Part shown: piece by piece, positions 37,172-46,810 of the stretch | Position numbering within the stretch: position 1 is the stretch's first letter | Layout: the number at the start of each line of letters is the position of its first letter | Origin: Verrucomicrobiota bacterium | GTDB taxonomy: Bacteria; Verrucomicrobiota; Verrucomicrobiia; Opitutales; Opitutaceae | Direction of reading: 5' to 3' | NCBI GenBank assembly: GCA_028293565.1 | Contig: JAQGON010000111.1 | Coordinates: 1-64,000, forward strand | DNA: 64,000 bases | Position numbers and translations under genes: made by a program | Notes under the pieces: generated by a model | The model's input: the letters and a program-made list of their open reading frames with translations, nothing else | Database searches by the model: none | What the model was told of the DNA's origin: nothing

Positions 37172-38584
37172 TCAGATCGCTGGAATGACTTCGAGGCCGC
37201 CGAGATCCAGCCCCGGCGCGTAGCCGAACGGGGCCCGCAGCGCGGAGCCGGTCGCGATCCGCCCCTCGCGCACGTCGAGCCGCGGCCAGCCCGCCGGACT
37301 GCGCGTGTAGAGATCGCCATGATGGGCGAGGACATGTTCCTGGATCGCCCCCGGAAATTGCGCGAGGCCGGCAAAATAATGGTGGCCGTTGCGCTCGACG
37401 CTCGTCACGCCGAGCACCGCCTGGATCGCGAGGTCCTGGAGCAGCGCCACCGGGCCCACGTTCGTCAGGTCCTCGCCGCTGAGCATCGCGGTTTTCCCGG
37501 CCGCGCGCCGCTGGGCAAGCAGGCACGCGTTGCCGACGCCCTTGAAGATTCCCTTGCAATTCTTGTGGCTGGTGCCGGCGTAGCCGAGCGCCAGCGCCGC
37601 GGGCAGGCTTCCGATCTCGGCGTCGGATTCGTCGATGATGATCGGCGGACGGTCGGGCCACGCCGACCACTCCGCCGCCGGAGCCAGCGCGACCTCCCGG
37701 TGCAGCGGCTGTTCGATGAAGAGCAGCTTCGGCCAGAATTCCTGCAGCGCCGCCTCGCCGAGCAGCGCGCGCATCTGCGACGCGAACACGGCGGGATCGC
37801 GAAAGCTTTCGTTTCCATCGAGCGAGAAGGCGAAGTCTCCGCCGCACTCGCGCGCGAGCACGGACGCAATCTGCCCCAGCCGGCCGCGCGCGCGGGAGAC
37901 GTCGGCGTCGATCTTGATCTTGAAATGGCGCAGCCCGTAAAACCGCACGCACGCCGCCAGCGACTGCGGCAATCCGTCGTTCACCCGCTCCGCCGGCGCG
38001 ATGTCGCATTCCTCGATCGGGTCGGCGAGCCCGACGGTATGGCGTGCGAAGACAACCTCCGGCGGCTGCGCCGGGAGCCAGTCCCGGACCTGGGAGCGGG
38101 CGAGCGACGAATGGAGGGCGCCCAGGTCGATCCCGAGCAGATTTTCGCGCAGCGCCGCCGCAATGTTCGTCCCCTTCGCCTGGCAGAAGGCGTCGAGCAG
38201 CGCGCGCTCGACGAGCGAGGTTCCGAACTGGGCGAGCAGCGGGGGAATCCGGTTCCGGCCGCCCCACGCCGCCTGCGAGGAATAGAGCTCGCGCCAGAAT
38301 TGAAAGGGCGTGGCCGCCGATATTTTTCCCGCGTGTGCGACGGCGGCGCGCAGGACCGACAGCATTTCGTCGATCTCGTCATCGAGGGCGCGCGCGGGAT
38401 CCTTCGTGAACCACTTCGGCGGCAGATGATCGGCCGCCAGACCCGAGTGGAGGCGTCCCTCGATCTCGAACTCCAGCCGGAGGAACACGTGCGGCACCTC
38501 GGTCATCGTCGCGATGCCGTAACGGAAAGGCATGCGCGTCCGGAGTGGAAGGCGGTGAAGCCACGAGTTCCTGAGTCTGATCAT
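37172..38584 (-). CDS. Enolase-superfamily enzyme (MLE/MR type)
   Basis: HFKIKIDAD (KxK), FSLDGNESF, LFIEQPL, IIIDESDAE, SHKNCKG. Confidence 0.85.
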   Translation of the reverse strand: MIRLRNSWLHRLPLRTRMPFRYGIATMTEVPHVFLRLEFEIEGRLHSGLAADHLPPKWFTKDPARALDDEIDEMLSVLRAAVAHAGKISAATPFQFWRELYSSQAAWGGRNRIPPLLAQFGTSLVERALLDAFCQAKGTNIAAALRENLLGIDLGALHSSLARSQVRDWLPAQPPEVVFARHTVGLADPIEECDIAPAERVNDGLPQSLAACVRFYGLRHFKIKIDADVSRARGRLGQIASVLARECGGDFAFSLDGNESFRDPAVFASQMRALLGEAALQEFWPKLLFIEQPLHREVALAPAAEWSAWPDRPPIIIDESDAEIGSLPAALALGYAGTSHKNCKGIFKGVGNACLLAQRRAAGKTAMLSGEDLTNVGPVALLQDLAIQAVLGVTSVERNGHHYFAGLAQFPGAIQEHVLAHHGDLYTRSPAGWPRLDVREGRIATGSALRAPFGYAPGLDLGGLEVIPAI

Positions 38585-40269
38585 TTCGTTGGAGGCGCGG
38601 CGGGCGTTTCCGAAAATTCAAAGGGAACCCGCACCCGCGTCGCCACGTGCCGTCCCTTGTTCGCCGCCGGTTCGAACCGCCAGACGGAGACGGACTGCAG
38701 CGCGGCCCAGCCGAAGGCCGGATCGCTCGCCGACACGATTCTCGGCAGGCGCGCCCGACCCTCGTCGTCGATCACGAACTCGATCGTCGCTTCCCCGCGT
38801 TCGAAGCGTCCCCGCGCCGAGGCGGGGAAAATCGGGGGGCGGGTCGAGATCGGCTTTGGCCGGGCGTCGAGCAGCGCGGCGCTGACGATCCGTTCGGGAT
38901 GCTTCCGTTCCAACGCGAGGAGACTGTCCACCTCCCGCGGCACGAGGTCGCCGTCGGCCGGCGCGAATTTCTGGGTGAATGAGAACACGGTGCGCGTCGG
39001 ATGGCCGTCCTTGAGTCCCGGCTCAAACACCCATTGCTCCACCATCGCGACGGTCGCCGCCCCAAAATCCGGGTGCGTTGCATCGAGCACCTTCGAGAAA
39101 ATGACCCGGCCCGTCTCGCTGATCACGAAACGCACCGTGGCCTCGCCCTTCAGTCCGTCCCGCAGCGGGCCGTAGGGATAAACCGGCAGCACCCGCCCCC
39201 GCGGCTTCGGCGGCACATCGTAGCGGAATTCCGGCGGCAGGTCGGATTGGCTCGTTTTCGTATCGATCGAGACGCCGGTGTCGCCCCCCTCCCATTCTCC
39301 CTCCAGCTGAAAGAACACCGGCACCTGCAGGTGGGTGTTCACCGGGATTTTGCCCTTTCGTCCGGGTTCGAACCTCCAGCTCCGGACAGCCTCCAGGGCC
39401 GGTTCATCGAAGGCTGGATTCATCGAACGCGCGACGAAGGCCTGGGTCACGCGCCCCTCGAGATCGACCACGAAGTCGACCACGACCTCGCCTCGCATTC
39501 CACTGCGGCGCATTTCCATGGGGTAAATCGGCCGCGTCTGCCGAACCGCCCGTGGCGGAACCATGGTTCCGTCGGCATCGGGCTCGCTCGCATATGGCAC
39601 GAGGATGAATGGGACGCGCAGACGCGCCGCCACGGCAACGCCATCGCGGCGCGCGGGTGCAAAACGAAAATCGTGCACGGCGAGATCGAGCAGCGCGGAA
39701 ACCTCCGGCGGCGCCTCGCTCACACCAATCGGCGTGCCCGAGGCGTCCAGCGCAACATTCGCCCAAACCACCTTCGCCGGGACGGCGGTGTGACTGCCAC
39801 GCGGAGGTCGGCGGGCGGGATCGACCACCGTCCGGGCGTGAAGGAGGCGCGGCGTCGCGCTGGGCCGGGCGGCATCGGCCGAGGCGGGATTGAAGACGAC
39901 AAGCGTGCGCGTGAAGGTGTTCACCGCGTTCCCCTTGCGGCGGCCTGGCTTCAGCGTCCAATTCCGCGTCTCGTTCGACACGGCATTTTCATAGCCCGGG
40001 AGGGTTCCAAACGGATGAAGACTCAAACACTTGCCCTTCTCGCTCGTGAAAATCTCCAGAACCACATAGCCGGGGTCCGCAATGCCGCGGAGATCAGCCG
40101 GGAAATGCGGCCGCAGCGGATGATTTTCCATCGGCAGCTCGTCGGGCGCATCCTTGGGGTTGACCCATTCCAAGGGAGTCACGGTGACATCCTGCGCGCC
40201 GAGCCGGAAGGGGAAGGCCATCGCCGGCAGCGCGAGCGCGAGCGACAGCTTCAGGAACTTGGGGTACAT
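38581..40269 (-). CDS. Secreted protein with tandem TonB C-terminal-like domains
   Basis: Three clear repeats (YPMEMRRSGMRGEVVVDFVVD..RSWRFEPG; YPYGPLRDGLKGEATVRFVIS..EQWVFEPG; FPASARGRFERGEATIEFVID..SVWRFEPA) plus two degenerate N-terminal ones. Confidence 0.85.
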   Translation of the reverse strand: MYPKFLKLSLALALPAMAFPFRLGAQDVTVTPLEWVNPKDAPDELPMENHPLRPHFPADLRGIADPGYVVLEIFTSEKGKCLSLHPFGTLPGYENAVSNETRNWTLKPGRRKGNAVNTFTRTLVVFNPASADAARPSATPRLLHARTVVDPARRPPRGSHTAVPAKVVWANVALDASGTPIGVSEAPPEVSALLDLAVHDFRFAPARRDGVAVAARLRVPFILVPYASEPDADGTMVPPRAVRQTRPIYPMEMRRSGMRGEVVVDFVVDLEGRVTQAFVARSMNPAFDEPALEAVRSWRFEPGRKGKIPVNTHLQVPVFFQLEGEWEGGDTGVSIDTKTSQSDLPPEFRYDVPPKPRGRVLPVYPYGPLRDGLKGEATVRFVISETGRVIFSKVLDATHPDFGAATVAMVEQWVFEPGLKDGHPTRTVFSFTQKFAPADGDLVPREVDSLLALERKHPERIVSAALLDARPKPISTRPPIFPASARGRFERGEATIEFVIDDEGRARLPRIVSASDPAFGWAALQSVSVWRFEPAANKGRHVATRVRVPFEFSETPAAPPTK

Positions 40270-40335
40270 GAGCGTGTGAAGCTGACGGCGAAAAATACCA
40301 CGGTCAACGACGGCGGAATTCCGGAGCGGGAGGCT

Positions 40336-40446
40336 GGCCGCAAAAAATGCGCAAGGGCTCCGGGGTGGCGAAGGAGCTGCCGTCGCGCCGATCGGCGCAC
40401 GCGGGATTCCATTCGGATTCCCGGAGCCCTTGCGCATTTTCGCGGC
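40336..40446. repeat. Repeat family B, copy 2
   Basis: GGCCGCAAAAAATGCGCAAGGGCTCCGGGG ... CCCGGAGCCCTTGCGCATTTTCGCGGC terminal inverted repeats; similarity to copy 1 continues to ~40505. Confidence 0.75.
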
Positions 40447-40508
40447 GACTCCTTCCGAACCCGAGCGGGTCCCGCCCTCCTGGCGGACACCCTTTCATTT
40501 AAAATGCT

Positions 40509-41468
40509 CTAACTTTCCGCCGCACACACCGCCTCAAATAATTCCGCCGGCAGGGGACCCGCTTGCGACGCCTCCCACGCATCGGTCAATTCGGTCGGAT
40601 TCCGCGCGCCGATCACGACGCGGTCGATTTCCGCGACACTGAAAGCAAACCGGTGCGCAAGGGCCGCCAGCGACAGGCCGTTTTGGTCCGCGACTCGGCG
40701 CAGGCGGATCGCGTGATCGATCGGGGCCTCCCCGACCCACGGTGGGCGCTCGCGCACGAATTCCTCGTGCCGCGAGCCCAGCAGTCCCATGTGGAGCGGG
40801 CTCGCCCCGTAGGTTCCCATCGCCGCCCGACGCAGCCGCGGGATGTCCTCGGACAGTCCGTCGAAAATGCACGCGTCCAGGCGCCGGAACAGCATCGCGA
40901 CCGCAAACGCGCCCGATTCGACCAGCCCATCCCATCCCGCGCCGAAACCGCCGCCGAGCCCGAGACAGCGCGCCTGTCCGTCGGCCTGAAATTGCCGGAG
41001 CGTCCCGATCACGCGCGGCCGCTCCTGCACCGGCACGAAGTCCGGCTCGTGCAGGAAGAGCAGGTCGACGTGCGCGACGCCGAGCGTCCCGAGGCTGCGC
41101 CGGACGGACTCCTTCATTCCCGCCGGCGAAAAATCGAACTTCAGCTCATGGGTTTTCCCCGTCGGCAGGCGCCCGACTTTCGTGCTCAAGACCGGGCGCG
41201 GTCCCCGGCACCCCGCCAGCGCCTCGCCGAGTAGTTTCTCGGCGTTCCCATAGGAGGGCGCGACATCGAACACCGAAATTCCCAATTCCAGCGCGCGCCG
41301 CAGCGTTTCGCGTGCGACCACCGGGTCCACCGGTCCCCACGCGCCGCCGATTCCTGCGAGGCCGAATGCGATGCGGTCCCCGCGCAAATCCAGGCGCTCC
41401 AGCGCTGCCGACGGTTCAATCCGGCCCTGCCGCGTCGGGCGCGCCGCCCTGTCGCCGGGCGAACTCAT
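40509..41468 (-). CDS. Aldo/keto reductase
   Basis: SVFDVAPSYGNAEKLLGEAL; STKVGRLP; VDLLFLHEPDF; VVIGARNPTEL. Confidence 0.9.
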   Translation of the reverse strand: MSSPGDRAARPTRQGRIEPSAALERLDLRGDRIAFGLAGIGGAWGPVDPVVARETLRRALELGISVFDVAPSYGNAEKLLGEALAGCRGPRPVLSTKVGRLPTGKTHELKFDFSPAGMKESVRRSLGTLGVAHVDLLFLHEPDFVPVQERPRVIGTLRQFQADGQARCLGLGGGFGAGWDGLVESGAFAVAMLFRRLDACIFDGLSEDIPRLRRAAMGTYGASPLHMGLLGSRHEEFVRERPPWVGEAPIDHAIRLRRVADQNGLSLAALAHRFAFSVAEIDRVVIGARNPTELTDAWEASQAGPLPAELFEAVCAAES

Positions 41469-42224
41469 TTATTTTCCGGCGCTCCAGCCGCCATCGGTCA
41501 TGAGCGCCGAACCCGTGACGAGCTCCGCCTCGTCGCTCGCAAGATAATGCGCGGCGGCCGCGACTTCCTCCGGGCGCCCCATCCGGCCGATCGGCTGCGA
41601 CGCGCTCATTTCGCGAAACGCCTTTTCGGGATCGGCATATTCCTTCAGCCGCGCCTGCACGAACGGAGTTTCCACGCGGCCGGGACAAATGCAGTTCACG
41701 CGGACTCCATCGGCGGCGTGGTCGAGCGCCATCGATTTCGTCAGGCCGACGACCGCGAACTTCGTCGTGCAGTAAACCAGCCGGTCGCGGATGCCGACGA
41801 TTCCGCCGACGGAGGCCAGGTTGATGATGCTTCCGCGCCCGCGGGCGAGCATCGCCGGGAGAAAGGCCTTGGACACGTTGAACACTCCGCGGACATTGAC
41901 CCGATAAAGCCGGTCCATGTCCGCGCCGGTGGCCTCGAGCAGGGTTCCCACGTGGCCGATGCCCGCGTTGTTCACCAGAATGTCGATCGCCCCGAGGCGC
42001 GCGGCCAATGCGCTGACCGCAGGCTCGTCGGCGACATCGAGGCGGGAAAATTCCGCGCGTCCTCCGGCGGCCGCAATCAGCGACACGGTCTCGCGTCCTT
42101 CGGCCTCCGCGGAATCGGCCACATGCACCCTCGCGCCGGCCGCGGCGAAGCGCTGCGCGATGGCGCGGCCGATGCCGGAGCCTGCTCCCGTGATCACTGC
42201 CATCTTTCCCGCGAGGTCGAACAT
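41469..42224 (-). CDS. SDR-family oxidoreductase
   Basis: VITGAGSGIGRAIAQRF; NNAG; YCTTKFAVVGLTKSMALDHA; C-terminal TGSALMTDGGWSAGK. Confidence 0.95.
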   Translation of the reverse strand: MFDLAGKMAVITGAGSGIGRAIAQRFAAAGARVHVADSAEAEGRETVSLIAAAGGRAEFSRLDVADEPAVSALAARLGAIDILVNNAGIGHVGTLLEATGADMDRLYRVNVRGVFNVSKAFLPAMLARGRGSIINLASVGGIVGIRDRLVYCTTKFAVVGLTKSMALDHAADGVRVNCICPGRVETPFVQARLKEYADPEKAFREMSASQPIGRMGRPEEVAAAAHYLASDEAELVTGSALMTDGGWSAGK

Positions 42225-42296
42225 GCCGGCGATGCTAGCGCCGGGATCTTTTTAACCACCAGACCGAAGTGCGCGAACCCCGGCCTGCCGGATGAT

Positions 42297-42372
42297 TCAC
42301 CACAAAGGGTGCAAAGAGCGCGAAGGCCCCAAGCCGGAGATGGATCGAGCTTTGCGTTCTTCGCGGTGAACC
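42297..42372. repeat. Repeat family C, copy 3
   Basis: CACCACAAAGGGTGCAAAGAGCGCGAAGGCC ... GCTTTGCGTTCTTCGCGGTGAA. Confidence 0.65.
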
Positions 42373-42449
42373 TCCGGATCGGAGTGATCTTTCAGCCGTC
42401 CGGGATTGCCAACCGGACGGGCGACTCCGATGAAAGGACCACCCCGCCG

Positions 42450-43523
42450 ATGAAGATTGTCGCCGTTCATGCGTACACGATCCGCACGAAGACCAAGGTG
42501 CCCTTTGTATGGCGCCGCGGACTGCTCGGCACCGATCCCAGTTCGGAGCAGACGTGGCTCCGGCTCGTGACCGACGCCGGCATCGAGGGCTGGGGCCGCG
42601 CGCCCCGCGGCGCGATCGCGCTCGATCTCGTCGAGCGCCGGATCAAGCCATGGCTGCTCGGAAAAAATCCGCTGATGAAGGAACTCCTCTGGCACGAGCT
42701 GTGGGAAATCGACCGGATCGAGGAGTTCCCGATGTACATGATGGGGCTCGTCGATTCCGCGCTGTGGGACATCACCGCCAAGCTCGCGCAGATCCCGCTC
42801 TATCAGCTGCTCGGGGGCTACCGGGAAAAAATCGCGGCGTACGCGAGCACGGTGACGTATGCGACGACGAAGGAATACCTCGACGTGGCCGACCAGTGCC
42901 TGGCCCGCGGGTTCCGCGCGATCAAGCTCCACGCGTGGGGCGACGCGCGCAAGGACGCCGCGTTGTGCGCCGCCCTGCGAAGGCACGTCGGCCCCGACAT
43001 CGCGCTGATGTACGACGGCTCCGCCGGCTTCGATCCGTATGAGTCGCTCTCCCTCGGCCGCGCGCTCGAGGACGCCGGCTACCTTTGGTACGAGGAGCCG
43101 ATGCGCGAGTTTAGCATCAACGCGTACCGGCGGCTCTGCGAGCAACTCGACATTCCCGTGCTCGCGGCCGAGACCTCCGACGGATGCCACTTCAACGTCG
43201 CGGACTTCATCGTGCAGGGCGCAGCCGACATGGTCCGCACCAGCTATCATTACAAGGGCGGCATCACCGGCGGCCTGCGCGTCGCGCACCTGGCCGATTC
43301 GTTCCAGCTGAGCGCGGAGGTCCACGGCATGGGCGTCGAGAACATCCATCTCTGCCTCGCGATCCGGAACAACCACTATTACGAGACGCTCGTGATGGGA
43401 AACCCCGTCGTGTTCGAATCCGCCGTCGACGCGCACGGCTGCGTCCACGCGCCGAAAGGGCCGGGACTGGGATTCGACATCAGCCTGAAGGCCCTGGAAA
43501 AAACCGCGGTCGCAAAAATTTGA
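42450..43523 (+). CDS. Enolase-superfamily enzyme (mandelate racemase / sugar-acid dehydratase type)
   Basis: FRAIKLHAWGDA; MYDGSAGFDPYESL; YLWYEEPM; VLAAETSDG; AEVHGMGVENIHL; start ATG 42450. Confidence 0.9.
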   Translation: MKIVAVHAYTIRTKTKVPFVWRRGLLGTDPSSEQTWLRLVTDAGIEGWGRAPRGAIALDLVERRIKPWLLGKNPLMKELLWHELWEIDRIEEFPMYMMGLVDSALWDITAKLAQIPLYQLLGGYREKIAAYASTVTYATTKEYLDVADQCLARGFRAIKLHAWGDARKDAALCAALRRHVGPDIALMYDGSAGFDPYESLSLGRALEDAGYLWYEEPMREFSINAYRRLCEQLDIPVLAAETSDGCHFNVADFIVQGAADMVRTSYHYKGGITGGLRVAHLADSFQLSAEVHGMGVENIHLCLAIRNNHYYETLVMGNPVVFESAVDAHGCVHAPKGPGLGFDISLKALEKTAVAKI

Positions 43524-43551
43524 CCCGCGAAGCGAAAGTCTGACCGAGCTG

Positions 43552-43640
43552 ATTCACCACAAAGGGCGCGAAGCCCGCGAAGGTTCGGACCAATTCTTCC
43601 GGGGATCGACCTTTGCGTGCTTCGCGCCCTTTGCGGTGAA
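43552..43640. repeat. Repeat family C, copy 4
   Basis: TTCACCACAAAGGGCGCGAAGCCCGCGAAGG ... CTTTGCGTGCTTCGCGCCCTTTGCGGTGAAAA. Confidence 0.75.
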
Positions 43641-43651
43641 AATCGATTCGG

Positions 43652-45493
43652 TTATCCCTCGATCGCCGCCCGGCGCTGCTGTGCGGCGCGGATCCGGGCC
43701 AGGTCGTATTTTTTCCTCCGGTCGAAGAAGAAAATCCCGTTCTGCTCCTGGTGGACGTCCGTGAGCTGCGTGTAACAGTAGCCGAACATCCGCGGGTGCT
43801 CCAGCAGCGCGGCGCAGAGTCCCTCGAACCGCCGATAAAATTCCTCCAGCGTTTTCGGACGGTCGCCGTAACCCCACGACGGATCGCCAGCCCGGGCCCG
43901 CGGATTCCACCAGATCCCGCCGAACTCGCTGACGAAGTACGGCTGCCCGCGCCACGGGATGCTGCCGTGCAGCGGCGTCTCGTTCACAAAGGGCCGATCC
44001 TCGTTCAGGCCCGCGTGGCGCTCCGCGAGCGTTCTGGGATCCGGCTCGTAGTCGTGGCTGTCGTAGACGTCCGCCTCCGGCACGCGATGACAGTAGCCCG
44101 AGACATCGAGCACCGGACGCGTGGCGTCGCAGAGTTTCGTCGCCAGGAACATCGCGCGCATGACGTCGTCGTGCCCGGTGATCCGCTCGTGAATCCGGTT
44201 TTCGGATTCGTTCAGCGGACACCAGCCGACGATGCTCGGATGGTTGAAGTCGCGCTGCAGCGCCTCGATCCACTGCGTGACATGCCCGGGCGTGAAGTCG
44301 GGCCCGTTGTGGTTTCCCCCGCGCACGATCGCACCCTGCGCGTCGCGCTCCCACCGGCGCACGGCCGCGGAGCCGTTCAGACCCCAGTCGCTGAATTCGC
44401 CCCACACGAGATAACCGAGCCGGTCCGCGTGGTGGAGAAACCGTTCCTCGAAAACCTTCTGGTGCAGGCGCGCGCCGTTGAATCCGGCTTCCTGCGCGAG
44501 TTCGATGTCGCGGATCAGGGCCGCGTCGCTCGGCGCCGTCAGGATTCCATCGGGATAATATCCCTGGTCCAGCACGAGCCGCTGGAAAACCGGCTGGCCG
44601 TTCAGTTTCACCGCGAAGCCGTCGATCGCGATGCCGCGGAGTCCCGCGTAGCTCTCCACGCGGTCGATCGGCGCCTCCGCCTCGTCGAGCAGCTCGAACT
44701 CGAGCGCATAGAGATGGGGATCCTCCGGCGACCACAGCCGGAGGTCCTTTTCGGGCACGGGAAGATCGAAACGCGGATAAAATCCGGCGCCACACCGGCA
44801 GGAAGCCTCGCTCAGGATCCGCCGTCCCTCCCGCAAGCGCACGCGGCACGTCAATCCCGTCTGCGCCCCGGCCACCGGCTGCTCGATCGAAAATTTCCGG
44901 TTCGCGACGTCCGGCACGATCTTCGGCCGCAGCAGATGCGCCCGCGCCGGGACCGGCTCGAGCCAGACGGTCTGCCAGATCCCGGTGGTGCGCGTGTAGT
45001 GACAGCCGGCGTTATGGAGCGTCCACGCCTGTTTCCCCGAGGGCATGGATTCTGCCGGATTGTCACGCGCGCGGATCACGATCGTGAGTTTCCTTCCCGG
45101 CGTCGCGACTGTCGTGAGATCGCAGGAAAACGGGGTCATCCCGCCGCGATGCCGGCCGACCTCGACGCCATTCGCCCAGACGAACGTGTCGTAATCGCAT
45201 GCCTGGAAATGAAGGAGAATGCGGCGCCCTTTCCACGCGGACGGAATCGTGACTTCGCGCCGGTACCACACCGCGTTCAGAAAATCCGTATTCCCCACTC
45301 CCGAGAGTTTCGACTCCGGACAGAACGGAACGAGAATCGAATCCTTCAGCTTTCGGCGGAGCAGGCTGCGGTCGAGACCGCTGTCGGCCTGGTCGATTTC
45401 GAACTCCCAGCGGCCATTCAGGCAAAGCCAGTCGCGACGGACCCACTGCGGGCGCGGATATTCGGGTCGGGGCACGGAGGGTTTCGTCGGCAT
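43652..45493 (-). CDS. Glycoside hydrolase family 2
   Basis: LCLNGRWEFEIDQADSG; NAVWYRREVTIP; GFNGARLHQKVFEERFLHHADRLGYLVWGEFSDWG; WCPLNESE; VSEFGGIWW; start MPTKPSVPRPEYPRPQWV. Confidence 0.92.
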   Translation of the reverse strand: MPTKPSVPRPEYPRPQWVRRDWLCLNGRWEFEIDQADSGLDRSLLRRKLKDSILVPFCPESKLSGVGNTDFLNAVWYRREVTIPSAWKGRRILLHFQACDYDTFVWANGVEVGRHRGGMTPFSCDLTTVATPGRKLTIVIRARDNPAESMPSGKQAWTLHNAGCHYTRTTGIWQTVWLEPVPARAHLLRPKIVPDVANRKFSIEQPVAGAQTGLTCRVRLREGRRILSEASCRCGAGFYPRFDLPVPEKDLRLWSPEDPHLYALEFELLDEAEAPIDRVESYAGLRGIAIDGFAVKLNGQPVFQRLVLDQGYYPDGILTAPSDAALIRDIELAQEAGFNGARLHQKVFEERFLHHADRLGYLVWGEFSDWGLNGSAAVRRWERDAQGAIVRGGNHNGPDFTPGHVTQWIEALQRDFNHPSIVGWCPLNESENRIHERITGHDDVMRAMFLATKLCDATRPVLDVSGYCHRVPEADVYDSHDYEPDPRTLAERHAGLNEDRPFVNETPLHGSIPWRGQPYFVSEFGGIWWNPRARAGDPSWGYGDRPKTLEEFYRRFEGLCAALLEHPRMFGYCYTQLTDVHQEQNGIFFFDRRKKYDLARIRAAQQRRAAIEG

Positions 45494-45627
45494 GGGGCCC
45501 GCGAAAACAAACGCCCACGCCGCATTCGAATCGATCACAATCCGCCGGACGACCTGCCGGTTTGAGCGGGTTGCCCAGACGCCAAACGCAGCGTGCCCGA
45601 TCGCTCGAGGATCAGGGTCTGCATCGC

Positions 45628-46569
45628 CTAATTGTTTTCGGGGCGCCCGCTGGGCCACGTCGCACCCTGCACCGGGGCGAGCAGCGCGCGGACGCCTTCA
45701 AGCAATTCCGGATCCGGGGTTCGTCCCACGCATTTGACCGCCCGGCTGACCTCATCGGCGCTCCCGAGGCCGACAACCGTGCAGTCCATTTCCGCCAGAC
45801 CGAACGAGTGCTGCAGGGCAAGCTCCGCGAGATCGGCCCCACGACGCACGCAGTAGTCGGCCGCAGCCGCACAGGCCGTCCGCAACGCCGGCGACGCCGG
45901 ATGCCACGCCGGCATCGAGGCGCGCGTCAGCAGGCCCATCGCGAGCGGCGCGGCGTTCAGCGTGCCGACTTTCGCCGTGCGCAGCTCCGTCGCCCAGGGC
46001 CGGAACGTCCCATCCTGCAGCGTGCCGTGACAATAGCTCAGCACCACCTCGACGAGCGCGGGCGCCTGCTCGCGGACCCGCTGCAACGCCGCCAGCGGGA
46101 AGCCGGTGATTCCGAGATGCCGGACCTTTCCCGTCTGCCGAAGGCGATCGAGCGCCGGAAGCGTTTCGTTCCAGACCTGCGCGAGAAAACCGAACTCGAT
46201 GTCGTGCACCTGAACCAGGTCGAGGTAATCGCACCGCAGGCGGGCCAGGCTTTCATCGACGCTGCGGGCCGTCCGCTCGCCCGAAAAATCGAAACCTTCC
46301 GGGCCGTGCCCGTAACGTCCGACCTTCGTCGCCAGGACGAAGTTTTCGCGCGGAATCTCCCGCAGCGCGCGGCCGAGCGCGCTCTCCGCTGCGGTCGCAC
46401 CATAATAGGGAGCGGTGTCGAAAAAATTGATCCCCGCATCCAGTGCAGCGCGGACCGCCGCGTTCGCGGCCTCCTGCGTGACAGGCCGAAACGCCCCGCC
46501 GAGCGGTGATCCGCCAAAGCCGACGACCGACACCCGAAGCCCGGTGCGACCAAGGGGACGCAGGTCCAT
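45628..46569 (-). CDS. Aldo/keto reductase
   Basis: Start [58 protein letters not shown]. Confidence 0.93.
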   Translation of the reverse strand: MDLRPLGRTGLRVSVVGFGGSPLGGAFRPVTQEAANAAVRAALDAGINFFDTAPYYGATAAESALGRALREIPRENFVLATKVGRYGHGPEGFDFSGERTARSVDESLARLRCDYLDLVQVHDIEFGFLAQVWNETLPALDRLRQTGKVRHLGITGFPLAALQRVREQAPALVEVVLSYCHGTLQDGTFRPWATELRTAKVGTLNAAPLAMGLLTRASMPAWHPASPALRTACAAAADYCVRRGADLAELALQHSFGLAEMDCTVVGLGSADEVSRAVKCVGRTPDPELLEGVRALLAPVQGATWPSGRPENN

Positions 46570-46810
46570 GGGCCCGAAAGTGCGGGGATCGGCCGGCGCC
46601 GCAAACCAAACCCTTGAACCGGGGAACGAAACGTCGTCCGTGCCCACAGGGATTCGGGTGCCAAAAAAATCCCGGACGCAACCTGCCAACCCGGACATCT
46701 TTGCGGACGTCGCTTTGTTGCCGTCGTTGGCTTCTGTTCAAATTTCCGGATCGGGATCTTCCCATCCCGGAATTGACCGAACGCTGGCGGCGCGCCATCT
46801 CTGGCAGGCT

